64,000 nt of DNA from Stenotrophomonas maltophilia (GTDB lineage: Bacteria > Pseudomonadota > Gammaproteobacteria > Xanthomonadales > Xanthomonadaceae). A program made the position numbers and the translations under genes. Below the pieces are notes generated by a model. That model did not search any database, was not told the DNA's origin, and worked only from the letters and a program-made list of their open reading frames with translations. Below, piece by piece: positions 40,768-49,260 of this stretch (its first letter is position 1; the number at the start of each line of letters is the position of its first letter). The stretch spans positions 36,562 through 100,561 of the forward strand of contig DEZI01000017.1 in NCBI GenBank assembly GCA_002364755.1, given 5' to 3'.

Positions 40768-42066
40768 ATGAACCCGTTCCCCCGCATCCAGGCCTCTCTG
40801 GCCGGCCACCTGCGCAGCGAGGCCTGGCGTCGCCGGGCCGCGCTGTGGATCGGCGCAGTGGCCGTTGCGCTGGTCGCCATCCTGTTCGCCAAGGCCAGCG
40901 ACGCGGCGTTCGGCCTGTTCCAGCGCGCCATCGACCATTCGCCGTGGTGGGCGCTGCTGCTCACGCCGGGTATCTTCGCGCTGTTGGCCTGGCTGACCAG
41001 CGGCGCCCTGCGCCCGACCCGGGGCAGCGGCATTCCCCAGGTCATCGCCGCGCTGGAAAAGCCCGATGAGACCTTCCGCCAGGTCAATCTTTCGCCCAGC
41101 GTTTCCGCGGGCAAGCTGCTGTTGACCTCGCTTTCGCTGCTCGGTGGCGCATCGGTCGGCCGCGAGGGGCCCACCGTCCACGTTGGCGCCAGCCTGATGT
41201 ATCTGTTCGGCCGCTGGTTCGGCTTCAAGGATCCGAAGGAGCTGTCGCACTTCCTGCTGGCAGGCGGTGCGGCCGGTATCGCGGCGGCCTTCAACACGCC
41301 CTTGGCGGGCATCGTGTTCGCCATTGAAGAGTTGAGCGGGCGCTTCGAGCATCGGTTCTCGGGCACGCTGTTGACCGCGGTCATCGTGGGCGGTGTGGTT
41401 TCGCTGGGCCTGCTGGGCAACTACACCTACTTCGGCCACGTGACCGCACGCATGCCGCTGGGCCAGGCTTGGTTGGCCATTCTGATGTGCGGGGTGGTGG
41501 CCGGGCTGCTGGGCGGGGTGTTCGCCCGCATGGTGCTGGCGAGCGTTGCCGGCCGGCCACGCTGGCTGGGCACGCTGCGGCAACGGCACCCGGTGCTGCT
41601 CGCCGCAGGCTGCGGCCTGGTGGTTGTCGGCCTGGCCGCTGCATTCGGTGATGGGGCATACGGCACCGGCTACGAGCAGGCGCGCAGCCTGGTGCAGGGC
41701 CACGCCGAGGTGGGCCACGAGTTCGGCCTGATGAAACTGCTCGCCAACCTGGCCTCGTACATTGCGGGTATTCCCGGCGGCCTGTTCTCGCCAGCGCTGG
41801 CAGTGGGCGCCGGCATCGGCCACAACCTGGCTGCACTGATGCCCGCCGTCGATCCGCGCGCCTTCGTGCTGCTGGGCATGTGCGCTTACCTCACCGGCGT
41901 GACCCAAGCGCCGCTGACATCGGCGGTCATCTCGTTGGAGCTGACCGACAGCGGCGACCTGCTGCTGCCCATCCTGGCCACGGTGCTGATCGCCCGCGCG
42001 GTGTCCGGGCTGGTCTGCCCGGTGCCGATCTATCGCGGACTGGCCGAGCAACTGCTTCCGAGGTAG
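40768..42066 (+). CDS. clcA: ClcA-type chloride channel/exchanger
   Basis: 432-residue CLC protein with the three pore signatures GSGIPQ, GREGPTVH (gating glutamate present) and GGLFSPALAVGAGIG. The inner proton glutamate is also likely kept in AIEELSGRFEHRF. CLC exchangers help bacteria under acid stress. ATG 40768 is preferred. The stop codon TAG is part of the GTAG head of a repeat (42063-42066). Confidence 0.92.
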   Translation: MNPFPRIQASLAGHLRSEAWRRRAALWIGAVAVALVAILFAKASDAAFGLFQRAIDHSPWWALLLTPGIFALLAWLTSGALRPTRGSGIPQVIAALEKPDETFRQVNLSPSVSAGKLLLTSLSLLGGASVGREGPTVHVGASLMYLFGRWFGFKDPKELSHFLLAGGAAGIAAAFNTPLAGIVFAIEELSGRFEHRFSGTLLTAVIVGGVVSLGLLGNYTYFGHVTARMPLGQAWLAILMCGVVAGLLGGVFARMVLASVAGRPRWLGTLRQRHPVLLAAGCGLVVVGLAAAFGDGAYGTGYEQARSLVQGHAEVGHEFGLMKLLANLASYIAGIPGGLFSPALAVGAGIGHNLAALMPAVDPRAFVLLGMCAYLTGVTQAPLTSAVISLELTDSGDLLLPILATVLIARAVSGLVCPVPIYRGLAEQLLPR

Positions 42067-42086
42067 TGTCGGCCGCCGGCCGGCCA
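42063..42086 (+). repeat. SMAG-like GTAG repeat abutting clcA
   Basis: GTAGTGTCGGCCGCCGGCCG: GTAG then a GC-rich self-complementary stem. Its TAG is the clcA stop codon. Paired with an opposite copy at 42143-42171. Confidence 0.7.
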
Positions 42087-42142
42087 ATCGTCACGCTCCG
42101 CCCACCACAATGCGCCCGCCTGTGGTTGCGCCGTTTGTTCAA

Positions 42143-42171
42143 TCGGATCCTGCGACGGGATCCGACACTAC
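42143..42171 (-). repeat. SMAG-like GTAG repeat, opposite orientation
   Basis: Read on the minus strand it starts GTAGTGTCGGATCC and contains the stem CGGATCC-TGCGACG-GGATCCG. With the copy at 42063 it forms an inverted dimer about 110 bases across, typical of SMAG pairs. Confidence 0.7.
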
Positions 42172-42195
42172 AACGCCGCAGGAAGTACCCACACA

Positions 42196-42816
42196 ATGCA
42201 CGAGCCAGACGCGAGCTCCCTCCATGCACCGAACGACAGCCGACGGTGCATCGTCGGCCGTGAGCGGGAAGGGCGATCCCCGCCGCCGCAATGCCAGACA
42301 GGCGCCACCACCTTCACATCGCTGTCCTCGCTGGCTGCGGTACTGAGCGATGAGAACCGCCGGCTCCTGCGGATACTGCACCAGCGCCAGCCGCAGTCGC
42401 TGACCGCGCTTGCCGAACTGAGCGGGCGCAAGGTGCCAAGCCTCTCGCGAACGCTGAAGATGATGGAGCGCTACGGCTTGGTGGAATTGAGGCGGGAAGG
42501 CGTCGCAGTGGTGCCGTCAGCCTTGGCCACGCGGTTTCACGGTGGTGCTGGACTGAGGCGCAGCGCGCAGGCTGCAGAAAGCGAGCACCATGAAGAGACT
42601 GGCCGCCCTTGCTCCAACGTCGTGTGGGTAGGGGGTATCGCCGGCACACCCCATGACATGAACCTGTTGATCATCCCGCCCGATGATTGTCCCGCCGCGA
42701 TCGCGGGGCTGGTGTACAGCCAGGGCGCCGAACTGCCTCTGCCGGGTCGAGGGTCAACCCAGCAATCGACGAAGAAGCAGCACGCCACTGACCGGATTCC
42801 CGGCGTCATCGAGTGA
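42196..42816 (+). CDS. HVO_A0114/MarR-like HTH regulator with frameshifted end
   Basis: The first 110 residues contain a winged-helix region (LSSLAAVLSDENRRLLRILHQRQPQSLTALAELSGRKVPSLSRTLKMMERYGLVELRR) of the HVO_A0114 type, often an antitoxin-like regulator. If one base is removed at the TTT near 42536 the frame would continue CGG-TTC-ACG-GTG-GTG-CTG-GAC-stop, ending FTVVLD at 42556. As written, the frame runs to 42816 with an unrelated tail overlapping the convergent BLUF gene by 63 bases. A real or sequencing frameshift is likely. No toxin partner seen. Confidence 0.55.
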   Translation: MHEPDASSLHAPNDSRRCIVGREREGRSPPPQCQTGATTFTSLSSLAAVLSDENRRLLRILHQRQPQSLTALAELSGRKVPSLSRTLKMMERYGLVELRREGVAVVPSALATRFHGGAGLRRSAQAAESEHHEETGRPCSNVVWVGGIAGTPHDMNLLIIPPDDCPAAIAGLVYSQGAELPLPGRGSTQQSTKKQHATDRIPGVIE

Positions 42817-43161
42817 CCGGTCCATGCTTCCCCACGGGGCGACGAACAAGCGATCAAGTACGGTATTGGTTTGCATGAGGCAGCTCATATCCCAGGCCGG
42901 AAACCGACGGCTCTCGATCAGGCTGTCGCCCAGCATATGCAGACGCTCGTGGTCACTGCTGGCCCTGATGCGGCCGATCGCGCCCTCGATACCATCCGCT
43001 GGACCTTCGACGTACTGCAGGAAGCGTGCGCCATCGAACAGCATGGCACCGGTGACACCCGCCATCCGGTTGAAGCGCTGGGCGCCGTGCACGATGCGTT
43101 CAAGGCGGGGGGCATCAATGCCCGGCACAGCGAAGCTTCGATAGGCGACAGCACGCAGCAT
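42754..43161 (-). CDS. Stand-alone BLUF blue-light photoreceptor
   Basis: 135-residue BLUF domain protein. All flavin-site residues of AppA are present with a constant offset of 14: Tyr7 (AppA Tyr21), Asn31 (45), Gln49 (63), Trp90 (104) and Met92 (106). Motifs are VAYRS, FNRMAGVTGAMLFDGARFLQYVEG and FPAWDM. It has no effector domain, so it must act through a partner; the nearest recognisable BLUF-type EAL protein in the window is at 59540-60304. It is divergent from a small Cys-rich gene and convergent with an HTH gene. Confidence 0.93.
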   Translation of the reverse strand: MLRAVAYRSFAVPGIDAPRLERIVHGAQRFNRMAGVTGAMLFDGARFLQYVEGPADGIEGAIGRIRASSDHERLHMLGDSLIESRRFPAWDMSCLMQTNTVLDRLFVAPWGSMDRSLDDAGNPVSGVLLLRRLLG

Positions 43162-43340
43162 GGATCAGTCCGGTGAGATTCGAGGACACAAGGTACTCCT
43201 TCCTGCCGGATCCCGCTTGTCCATTTCCACCCGACACGCAGCGTGCCTGCCGTACGGTTTCACACGGGGATCAAGGGTGCAGCACGCTACGTTCTCCCGA
43301 CAATCGTGATGCTGCGCCAAACATCACGGCTGGAAACCAC

Positions 43341-43646
43341 ATGTACGAGCGAGAGGAACATCACAGCTGCGGTGCAGCCGGCGAAACAGGCCGGTTTCGG
43401 CTGGACCGGGTTGAATGCCGGGACCAGGAGGGCGAAGCGGGACCCAGCATCGTCAAGGTGCACGCGCACTGCCATGCCTGCGACAGTGATTTCGTTGCGC
43501 GCGAGCCCATCGGGCTGACGGCGGTTTCCGGTGGCGCCGTGCTCAGCTGTACCCATTGCAGCAACCGCCAGGCCATCGGCCAGGGCGTGTTTGACGACCT
43601 GCCGGCCTCTGGACGTTCACCGGCGTCCAGAAACACAGGGGCGTGA
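43341..43646 (+). CDS. Small Cys-rich (zinc-ribbon-like) protein, paralogue of 9011-9265
   Basis: 101 residues of unknown function, with Cys pairs CHAC (near 47-50) and CTHC (near 72-75) likely to bind zinc. The core KVHAHCHACDSDFVAREPIGLTAV aligns with ALVARCTACETVFKAEEGAGLVST of the protein at 9011-9265. It is divergent from the BLUF gene, separated by 179 bases. The C-terminus is low-complexity (SGRSPASRNTGA). Confidence 0.62.
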   Translation: MYEREEHHSCGAAGETGRFRLDRVECRDQEGEAGPSIVKVHAHCHACDSDFVAREPIGLTAVSGGAVLSCTHCSNRQAIGQGVFDDLPASGRSPASRNTGA

Positions 43647-43788
43647 GCCCGTTCGATCCTGAAAGCTTCAGCAAGCCCAGCGGGGTGCATGGTCATGTGA
43701 TGCCTCCGCCACACCGCCTCTACAGAAGGACCGCGATGCTCCCGACTCCCCGGCTGCAACCCCGCAGCCGGAACACAGAGCAACCCCC

Positions 43789-45933
43789 ATGCGCGACCAG
43801 GTCAGATCCAGCCGCTACGCCACCCCATCCCGCGTCCGCGAGGGGCGTCCGTTTCCCCAAGGCGCCTTCTTTGATGGGAAGGGCACGAACTTCGCACTCT
43901 TCAGCGCGAACGCCACCAAGGTCGAACTGTGCCTGTTCGACGACCAGGGCAATGAGCAGCGCATCGAGCTGCCCGAGTACACCAACGAGATCTGGCACGG
44001 CTACCTGCCCGACGTAACGCCGGGCCAGCGATATGGCTATCGGGTGCATGGGCCGTACGCCCCGGCCGAAGGCCACCGCTTCAACCACCACAAGCTGCTG
44101 CTGGATCCGTACGCACGGGAGATAGACGGCGACCTGACCTGGGCCGACGAGCTCTACGGCTACACCATCGGCCACCCCGACGGCGACCTGAGTTTCGATG
44201 AACGTGACAGTGCACCGTTCATGCCCAAGGCCGTGGTGGTGGAAGACACCTATGACTGGGAAGGGGATGAGCGCCTGCTCACGCCCTGGAACCGCACGGT
44301 TGTTTACGAGACCCACGTGCGCGGTTACACGCAGCGCCATCCAGAGGTAGGCGAGGATGTTCGTGGAACCTGTGCCGGCCTTGCCCAGCCTGCCGTGCTG
44401 GATTACATCCGCGACCTGGGCGTGACCGCCGTGGAGCTGCTGCCGGTCCATGCCTATCTGGATGACAACTACCTGCTGGACAAGGGCCTGCGCAATTACT
44501 GGGGCTACAACACGCTGGCCTTCTTCGCGCCCAAGCGCCGCTACCTGGCCAGCGGCCATCGCGACGAATTCCGCGACATGGTCAAGGCCATGCACGGCAA
44601 AGGTCTGGAGGTCTTCATGGACGTGGTCTACAACCACACCGCCGAAGGCAACGAGCTCGGGCCTACGCTGTCGTTCAAGGGTATCGACAATGCCAGCTAC
44701 TACCGCCTGGCCGAGGACAAGCGCTACTACATCAACGATACCGGTACCGGTAACACGTTCAATCTGAGCAACCTGCAGGCCATCCGCTTCGTCTGCGACT
44801 CCCTGCGCTATTGGGCGCAGGAAATGCACGTCGACGGCTTCCGCTTCGACCTTGCCACCATCCTGGGGCGGGAGCCCACAGGCTTCGACCAGCGCGGCGG
44901 CTTCCTCGATGCGGTGGGCCAGGACCCACTGCTCAGCCAGGTCAAGCTGATTGCCGAGCCGTGGGACTGCGGCCCCGGCGGGTACCAGGTCGGGCACTTC
45001 CCGCCGGGCTGGGCAGAGTGGAACGACACGTTCCGCGATACCGCGCGCAGCTTCTGGAAAGGCGACGCGGGCAAGCTGGCGGAGTTTGCGACGCGACTGA
45101 CCGGCTCGGCGGACCTGTTCGACCGACGCGGACGCCGCCCGTGGGCCTCGGTCAACTTCATCACGGCTCACGATGGGTTCACGCTCAACGACCTGGTCAG
45201 CTACAACGAGAAGCACAACGACGCCAACGGCGAAGAGAATCGTGATGGCTCCAACAACGATTCGTCCTGCAACCATGGTGCCGAGGGCCCGACCGACGAT
45301 GCCGGCATCAACGCGCTACGGGAACAGCAGATGCGCAACCTGCTGGCCACGTTGCTGCTGTCGCAGGGCACGCCGATGATGCTGGCCGGTGACGAACGCG
45401 CGCAGACGCAGGGCGGCAACAACAACACCTATTGCCAGGACAACGAAACGGCCTGGATCGACTGGGAACGCGATACCACCGAGGGCCGGCTGGCCCAGTT
45501 TGTCCGTGACCTGCTGGCCCTGCGCCAGACCCATCCGATCCTGACCCGCGGCCGCTTCCTCAACGGCCTGTACAACGAACAGGCGGATGTGCGCGACCTG
45601 ACCTGGCTGAATCCCGCAGGCAGGGAGATGACCGGTGAGGACTGGAATGACGCGGGTGCGCGCTCGGTCGGCTTGCTGCTGGAGGGCAGGGCACAGGCAT
45701 CAGGCGTACGCGAGCATGCCAGCGACGCCAGCCTGCTGGTGGTGATCAACGCCTATCACGAAGGGGTCGACTTCGCGCTCCCGGACGACGAAGGCGCCTC
45801 GCTCAGTTGGTCGATGCTGCTGTCTACCGATGCAGGGCTGGCGAGTGAGCAGGAAGTGCTGGGCGCCGGTCACTTCCTGGCCCCACCGCGCAGTCTCACC
45901 GTTTTCCGTTGCGGGGCAGCGGCGGCAGGCTGA
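43789..45933 (+). CDS. glgX: Glycogen debranching enzyme GlgX (GH13)
   Basis: 714 residues: an N-terminal CBM48-like domain (GAFFDGKGTNFALFSANATKVELCLFDDQGNE) and a GH13 TIM barrel with the catalytic regions DVVYNHTAEGN, DGFRFDLA (nucleophile Asp), AEPWD (acid/base Glu) and NFITAHDGFTLNDLVSYN. GlgX hydrolyses the alpha-1,6 branches of phosphorylase-limit dextrin. No other glycogen gene is in the window. The transcript probably ends at the hairpin 45944-45966. Confidence 0.93.
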   Translation: MRDQVRSSRYATPSRVREGRPFPQGAFFDGKGTNFALFSANATKVELCLFDDQGNEQRIELPEYTNEIWHGYLPDVTPGQRYGYRVHGPYAPAEGHRFNHHKLLLDPYAREIDGDLTWADELYGYTIGHPDGDLSFDERDSAPFMPKAVVVEDTYDWEGDERLLTPWNRTVVYETHVRGYTQRHPEVGEDVRGTCAGLAQPAVLDYIRDLGVTAVELLPVHAYLDDNYLLDKGLRNYWGYNTLAFFAPKRRYLASGHRDEFRDMVKAMHGKGLEVFMDVVYNHTAEGNELGPTLSFKGIDNASYYRLAEDKRYYINDTGTGNTFNLSNLQAIRFVCDSLRYWAQEMHVDGFRFDLATILGREPTGFDQRGGFLDAVGQDPLLSQVKLIAEPWDCGPGGYQVGHFPPGWAEWNDTFRDTARSFWKGDAGKLAEFATRLTGSADLFDRRGRRPWASVNFITAHDGFTLNDLVSYNEKHNDANGEENRDGSNNDSSCNHGAEGPTDDAGINALREQQMRNLLATLLLSQGTPMMLAGDERAQTQGGNNNTYCQDNETAWIDWERDTTEGRLAQFVRDLLALRQTHPILTRGRFLNGLYNEQADVRDLTWLNPAGREMTGEDWNDAGARSVGLLLEGRAQASGVREHASDASLLVVINAYHEGVDFALPDDEGASLSWSMLLSTDAGLASEQEVLGAGHFLAPPRSLTVFRCGAAAAG

Positions 45934-45943
45934 GAGACACAAA

Positions 45944-45966
45944 GAAGCCCCGCATTCGCGGGGCTT
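45944..45966. terminator. Bidirectional terminator between glgX and the next gene
   Basis: GAAGCCCCGC-ATTC-GCGGGGCTTC, a 10-base stem with tetraloop, between convergent genes; AAA precedes and TTGTTT follows, so it can serve both directions. Confidence 0.85.
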
Positions 45967-45973
45967 CCGTTGT

Positions 45974-46450
45974 TTACGCAATATCCCACTTGTGCGCGGC
46001 GGCGGGCTTCTGCTTGTAGATCCCGCCCGCGAAGTCCACGTGCAGCTCCATCCAGTCGCCACCGCTCTGGCGGGCCAGTACTTCAAAGTGCCTGGGGTGA
46101 CGCTGCGGCTCTCCTGCAGAGGTCCATCCTGCCTGTTTCACGGCATCCAGCGCGGCGGCCGGATCTGCAGGCACGTGCCTGCCAGGATGATGGCCCGGGC
46201 CGTGGTGCGGCTTCTTGTGCTCGATCCGCACCCGCTTGCCGCCGGTGCGGGCAATGCTGAGCACCTTGATCTCCGAGGGGCGACATTCGCCCTCCAGGGT
46301 CACGGCCAGGCCAGGCAGGAGGTCAAAGGCATCGGCGCCCTTGGGCCCCAGATCGGCCAGATAAGGCTGGCCGTCCGCCAGCAGGGTGAAACGGTGGGCG
46401 AACACGTGTTCAACAACGCCGGACAAGGCGATCTTTTCGTGGTGCGGCAT
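45974..46450 (-). CDS. Hypothetical protein
   Basis: 158 residues, soluble. An N-terminal beta-rich part (ALSGVVEHVFAHRFTLLADGQPYLADLGPKG, LLPGLAVTLEGE) suggests an OB-like fold; the middle has a His-rich linker (HHGPGHHPGRH) and the C-terminus (HFEVLARQSGGDWMELHVDFAGGIYK) another beta segment. No family recognised. ATG 46450 follows CAGGAGA. Confidence 0.6.
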   Translation of the reverse strand: MPHHEKIALSGVVEHVFAHRFTLLADGQPYLADLGPKGADAFDLLPGLAVTLEGECRPSEIKVLSIARTGGKRVRIEHKKPHHGPGHHPGRHVPADPAAALDAVKQAGWTSAGEPQRHPRHFEVLARQSGGDWMELHVDFAGGIYKQKPAAAHKWDIA

Positions 46451-46573
46451 GTATTTCTCCTGAGAGCGCCCATGCTCGGGCGCAGGTATCAGGTGGGTGC
46501 CGCACGCCACGCGCGCAATGCAATGCAGTATCGGGGTTCAGCGCAGGTTGCCCGGAACTTGCCGTTTGTTCAC

Positions 46574-48199
46574 TCAACCAACGCCGGTGGGCCCTTCCAG
46601 CACCAGCCGCACCTTGCGCAGCAGCTGCTGCCGGTTGAAGGGCTTGTTCAGCACCTCGTATTCAGAGCCGCCGGCATCGGTGCGCTCCAGGCCCGCTTCG
46701 GCGTAGCCCGTCGTCAGCAGCACCTTCAGTTTCGGCAAGCGGCGCTTGGATTCTCTGGCCAGCAGCACGCCGTTCATGCCGCCCGGCATGATCAGGTCAG
46801 TGAACAGCAGGTCGAACACCTCGCCCTGTTCCAGCAGCGCCAGTGCCGATGCCCCATCGTTGGCCACCCGGGTCTGGTAGCCACCCGCTTCCAGCAGCAT
46901 CTGTGCCAGTTCGGCCACGTCATCGCGGTCCTCGACAATCAGGATGCGCTCGCTGCCACCGCGGTCCATGGCCATGTTGGAAGGTGCGGCATCCTTGGTC
47001 AATGCATCGTTCGTGGCAGGGAAGTACAGGCTGACGGTCGTGCCCACGCCGGGCTCGGACGCGATCCGTACGGTGCCACCGGATTGCTTGACGAAGCCAT
47101 AGACCATCGACAGTCCGAGGCCGGTCCCTTCACCTTCTTCCTTGGTGGTGAAGAACGGATCCATCACCCGCCGCACGATGTCCGGTGACATGCCGCTGCC
47201 GTTGTCCTGCACAGAAATGCAGACCAGGCGACCCGCTGGCAGGTGATCGAGTTCGTTGGCGGCCGCAGCCTTGGAGACGTCCACGTTGCGCGTGCTCAGC
47301 AGCACGCGCTGGTCCGGGCGGCCCTTCAGTGCATCGCGCGCGTTGATGACCAGGTTGAGGATGGCTACCTCGGCCTGGGTTGTATCGATCCTGCAGTTCC
47401 ACAGTGCAGGCGCGAGGTCCATCTGCAGTTCCACGTCCGGCCCCACACGCTGCGCGGCCAGTTCCACTGTGGAAGACACCAGGGAATTCAGGTTGACCGT
47501 GCGGCCTTCCAGCTTCTGCCGCCGAGAGAACGCCAGCAGCTGCTGGGTCAGCACCGCAGCCTTGTTGGCGGCCGACTGCGCCTGGGTGGCCGCGCGCCTG
47601 ACAAAGCTGTCAGAGGGGAGCTCTTTGTCCGACGTCCCGGTGATCATCTCCAGATAGCCGGACATGACCTGCAGTAGATTGTTGAAATCGTGTGCAATGC
47701 CACCGGTCAGCTGGCCAAGGGCTTCCATCTTCTGCGCCTGGCGCAGCGAATCCTCCGCATCGCGTCGGCGCGACACATCGAGCTGTGAGCCGAAGAAATA
47801 CACGAGCGCGCCGTCGTCATCGAACACCGGCGACACGAAAAGGGCGTTCCAGAACGTCGAACCGTCCTTGCGGTAGTTCAGAACCTCGGTCGCTGCCTCT
47901 CGGGTCTCAGCAATGGCCTGGCGGATGTCGGCGATTGCATCGGGGTCGGTTTCGGGCCCCTGCAGGAAACGGCAGTTGCGGCCAATCAGCTCGTCCCGCT
48001 CATAGCCGGTCATTTCGACGAATGCACGGTTGGCGAAAATGATGGGATTATCGGGCTGGTGCGGGTCGGTGATGATCATCGGCATGCGCGTGGTTTCCAC
48101 CGCGCTGAAAAAGATGTCAGACCGCTCGTCGCCGATCGGCAACGCGTGCTCGCTTCTTACAGACGGGGAAGGAAATCCCTTGAATTGATCGTTCGACAC
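46574..48199 (-). CDS. LOV-domain blue-light hybrid histidine kinase
   Basis: 541-residue soluble photoreceptor kinase. The LOV domain (about 28-142) has the signature GRNCRFLQG with Cys76 as flavin-adduct site, followed by NYRKDGSTFWNAL and Gln139 in FFGSQLDVS. A coiled linker leads to the phosphoacceptor box AHDFNN (His170), an ATPase domain (NLVINARDAL, DNGSGM, GEGTGLGLSMVYGFV) and a C-terminal receiver (LLFTDLIMPGGMNG). It resembles LOV-HK-REC proteins of Pseudomonas and Xanthomonas. The REC domain may return phosphate to a separate regulator, such as the receivers at 5970 or 24056, but no link is shown. Confidence 0.93.
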   Translation of the reverse strand: MSNDQFKGFPSPSVRSEHALPIGDERSDIFFSAVETTRMPMIITDPHQPDNPIIFANRAFVEMTGYERDELIGRNCRFLQGPETDPDAIADIRQAIAETREAATEVLNYRKDGSTFWNALFVSPVFDDDGALVYFFGSQLDVSRRRDAEDSLRQAQKMEALGQLTGGIAHDFNNLLQVMSGYLEMITGTSDKELPSDSFVRRAATQAQSAANKAAVLTQQLLAFSRRQKLEGRTVNLNSLVSSTVELAAQRVGPDVELQMDLAPALWNCRIDTTQAEVAILNLVINARDALKGRPDQRVLLSTRNVDVSKAAAANELDHLPAGRLVCISVQDNGSGMSPDIVRRVMDPFFTTKEEGEGTGLGLSMVYGFVKQSGGTVRIASEPGVGTTVSLYFPATNDALTKDAAPSNMAMDRGGSERILIVEDRDDVAELAQMLLEAGGYQTRVANDGASALALLEQGEVFDLLFTDLIMPGGMNGVLLARESKRRLPKLKVLLTTGYAEAGLERTDAGGSEYEVLNKPFNRQQLLRKVRLVLEGPTGVG

Positions 48200-48328
48200 G
48201 CCATTCCCTGCTCGGTGTTATCGGAGTACCGGTGGAGGACCGGGCCCATCAGGACCCGGCACCATGCCACAGACGGCGTGAATAATGACCGTATTCAGTC
48301 TGGATCATTAAGGATTCAGCAATTTCCC

Positions 48329-49222
48329 TTACGCGATGCCCGCGCCGCCGGTTACGCCGAAGACTTCCCCGGTCAGGTAGCTGCCTTCCTGGCTGGCCAG
48401 CAGCACATAGATCGGCGCGATCTCCACCGGCTGGCCCGGGCGCTTCATCGGCACCTGCGTGCCGAACTTGGTCACCGCCTCGGTCGGCTGGCCGCCGGAG
48501 GACTGCAGCGCGGTCCAGAACGGGCCTGGCGCAACCACATTGGCGCGGATTCCCTTTTCGACCAGCTGTGCCGACAGCGCCTTGGTGTACGCCACGATAC
48601 CCGCCTTGGTGGTGGCGTAATCGAGCAGGATCGCCGACGGGTCATACGCCTGCACCGATGCAGTGGTGATGACCGCCGCACCCGGCGGCAGGTGCGGAAC
48701 CGCCGCCTGGCAGATCCAGTGCATGGCGTAGAGGTTGGTCTTCATCGTCTTGTCAAAGTCCTCCGCGCTCAGCTCGGCAATGCTTTCGCGGTACTGCTGG
48801 CGGGCCGCATTGACGACCAGGATGTCGAGGCCGCCGAACGCTTCCACCGTGCGTTCGACCAATGCTTTGCACCACTCCGGATCGGTGATGTCACCCGGCA
48901 GCGCCAGCGCCTTGCGGCCTTCGGCTTCAATCAGTGCGAACACTTCTTCCGCGTCCGACGCTTCGGAGGGAAGGTAGGACAGGGCTACGTCAGCGCCTTC
49001 GCGGGCATAGGCGATGGCCGCGGCACGGCCGATGCCGCTGTCGGCGCCAGTGATCAGCGCCCGGCGTCCGCTCAGCTTGCCTGAACCCTGGTAGCTGGTT
49101 TCGCCGTGGTCCGGCACGGGGTCCATGGCTGCGGCCTTGCCCGGCACCGGCTGCGGCTGGGCGGGGAAGGGCGGCTGCGGATACTGGCTGCGCGGGTCCT
49201 GCATTTTCAGACGGTCATTCAT
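48329..49222 (-). CDS. SDR oxidoreductase, YghA/general-stress type
   Basis: 297 residues: a Pro/Gln-rich N-terminal tail (PQPPFPAQPQPVPG) typical of YghA-like and Bacillus general-stress SDRs, then a classical SDR with TGADSGIGRA, NAARQ, ITTASV, YATTKAG (Tyr-x3-Lys) and the tail YLTGEVFGVTGG. Such proteins are annotated as glucose-1-dehydrogenase-like or general stress proteins. ATG 49222 follows AAAGGA. Confidence 0.88.
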   Translation of the reverse strand: MNDRLKMQDPRSQYPQPPFPAQPQPVPGKAAAMDPVPDHGETSYQGSGKLSGRRALITGADSGIGRAAAIAYAREGADVALSYLPSEASDAEEVFALIEAEGRKALALPGDITDPEWCKALVERTVEAFGGLDILVVNAARQQYRESIAELSAEDFDKTMKTNLYAMHWICQAAVPHLPPGAAVITTASVQAYDPSAILLDYATTKAGIVAYTKALSAQLVEKGIRANVVAPGPFWTALQSSGGQPTEAVTKFGTQVPMKRPGQPVEIAPIYVLLASQEGSYLTGEVFGVTGGAGIA

Positions 49223-49260
49223 GGTCGATCCTTTTCGTGGGGCGGGGGAGAGTAGGCCGC

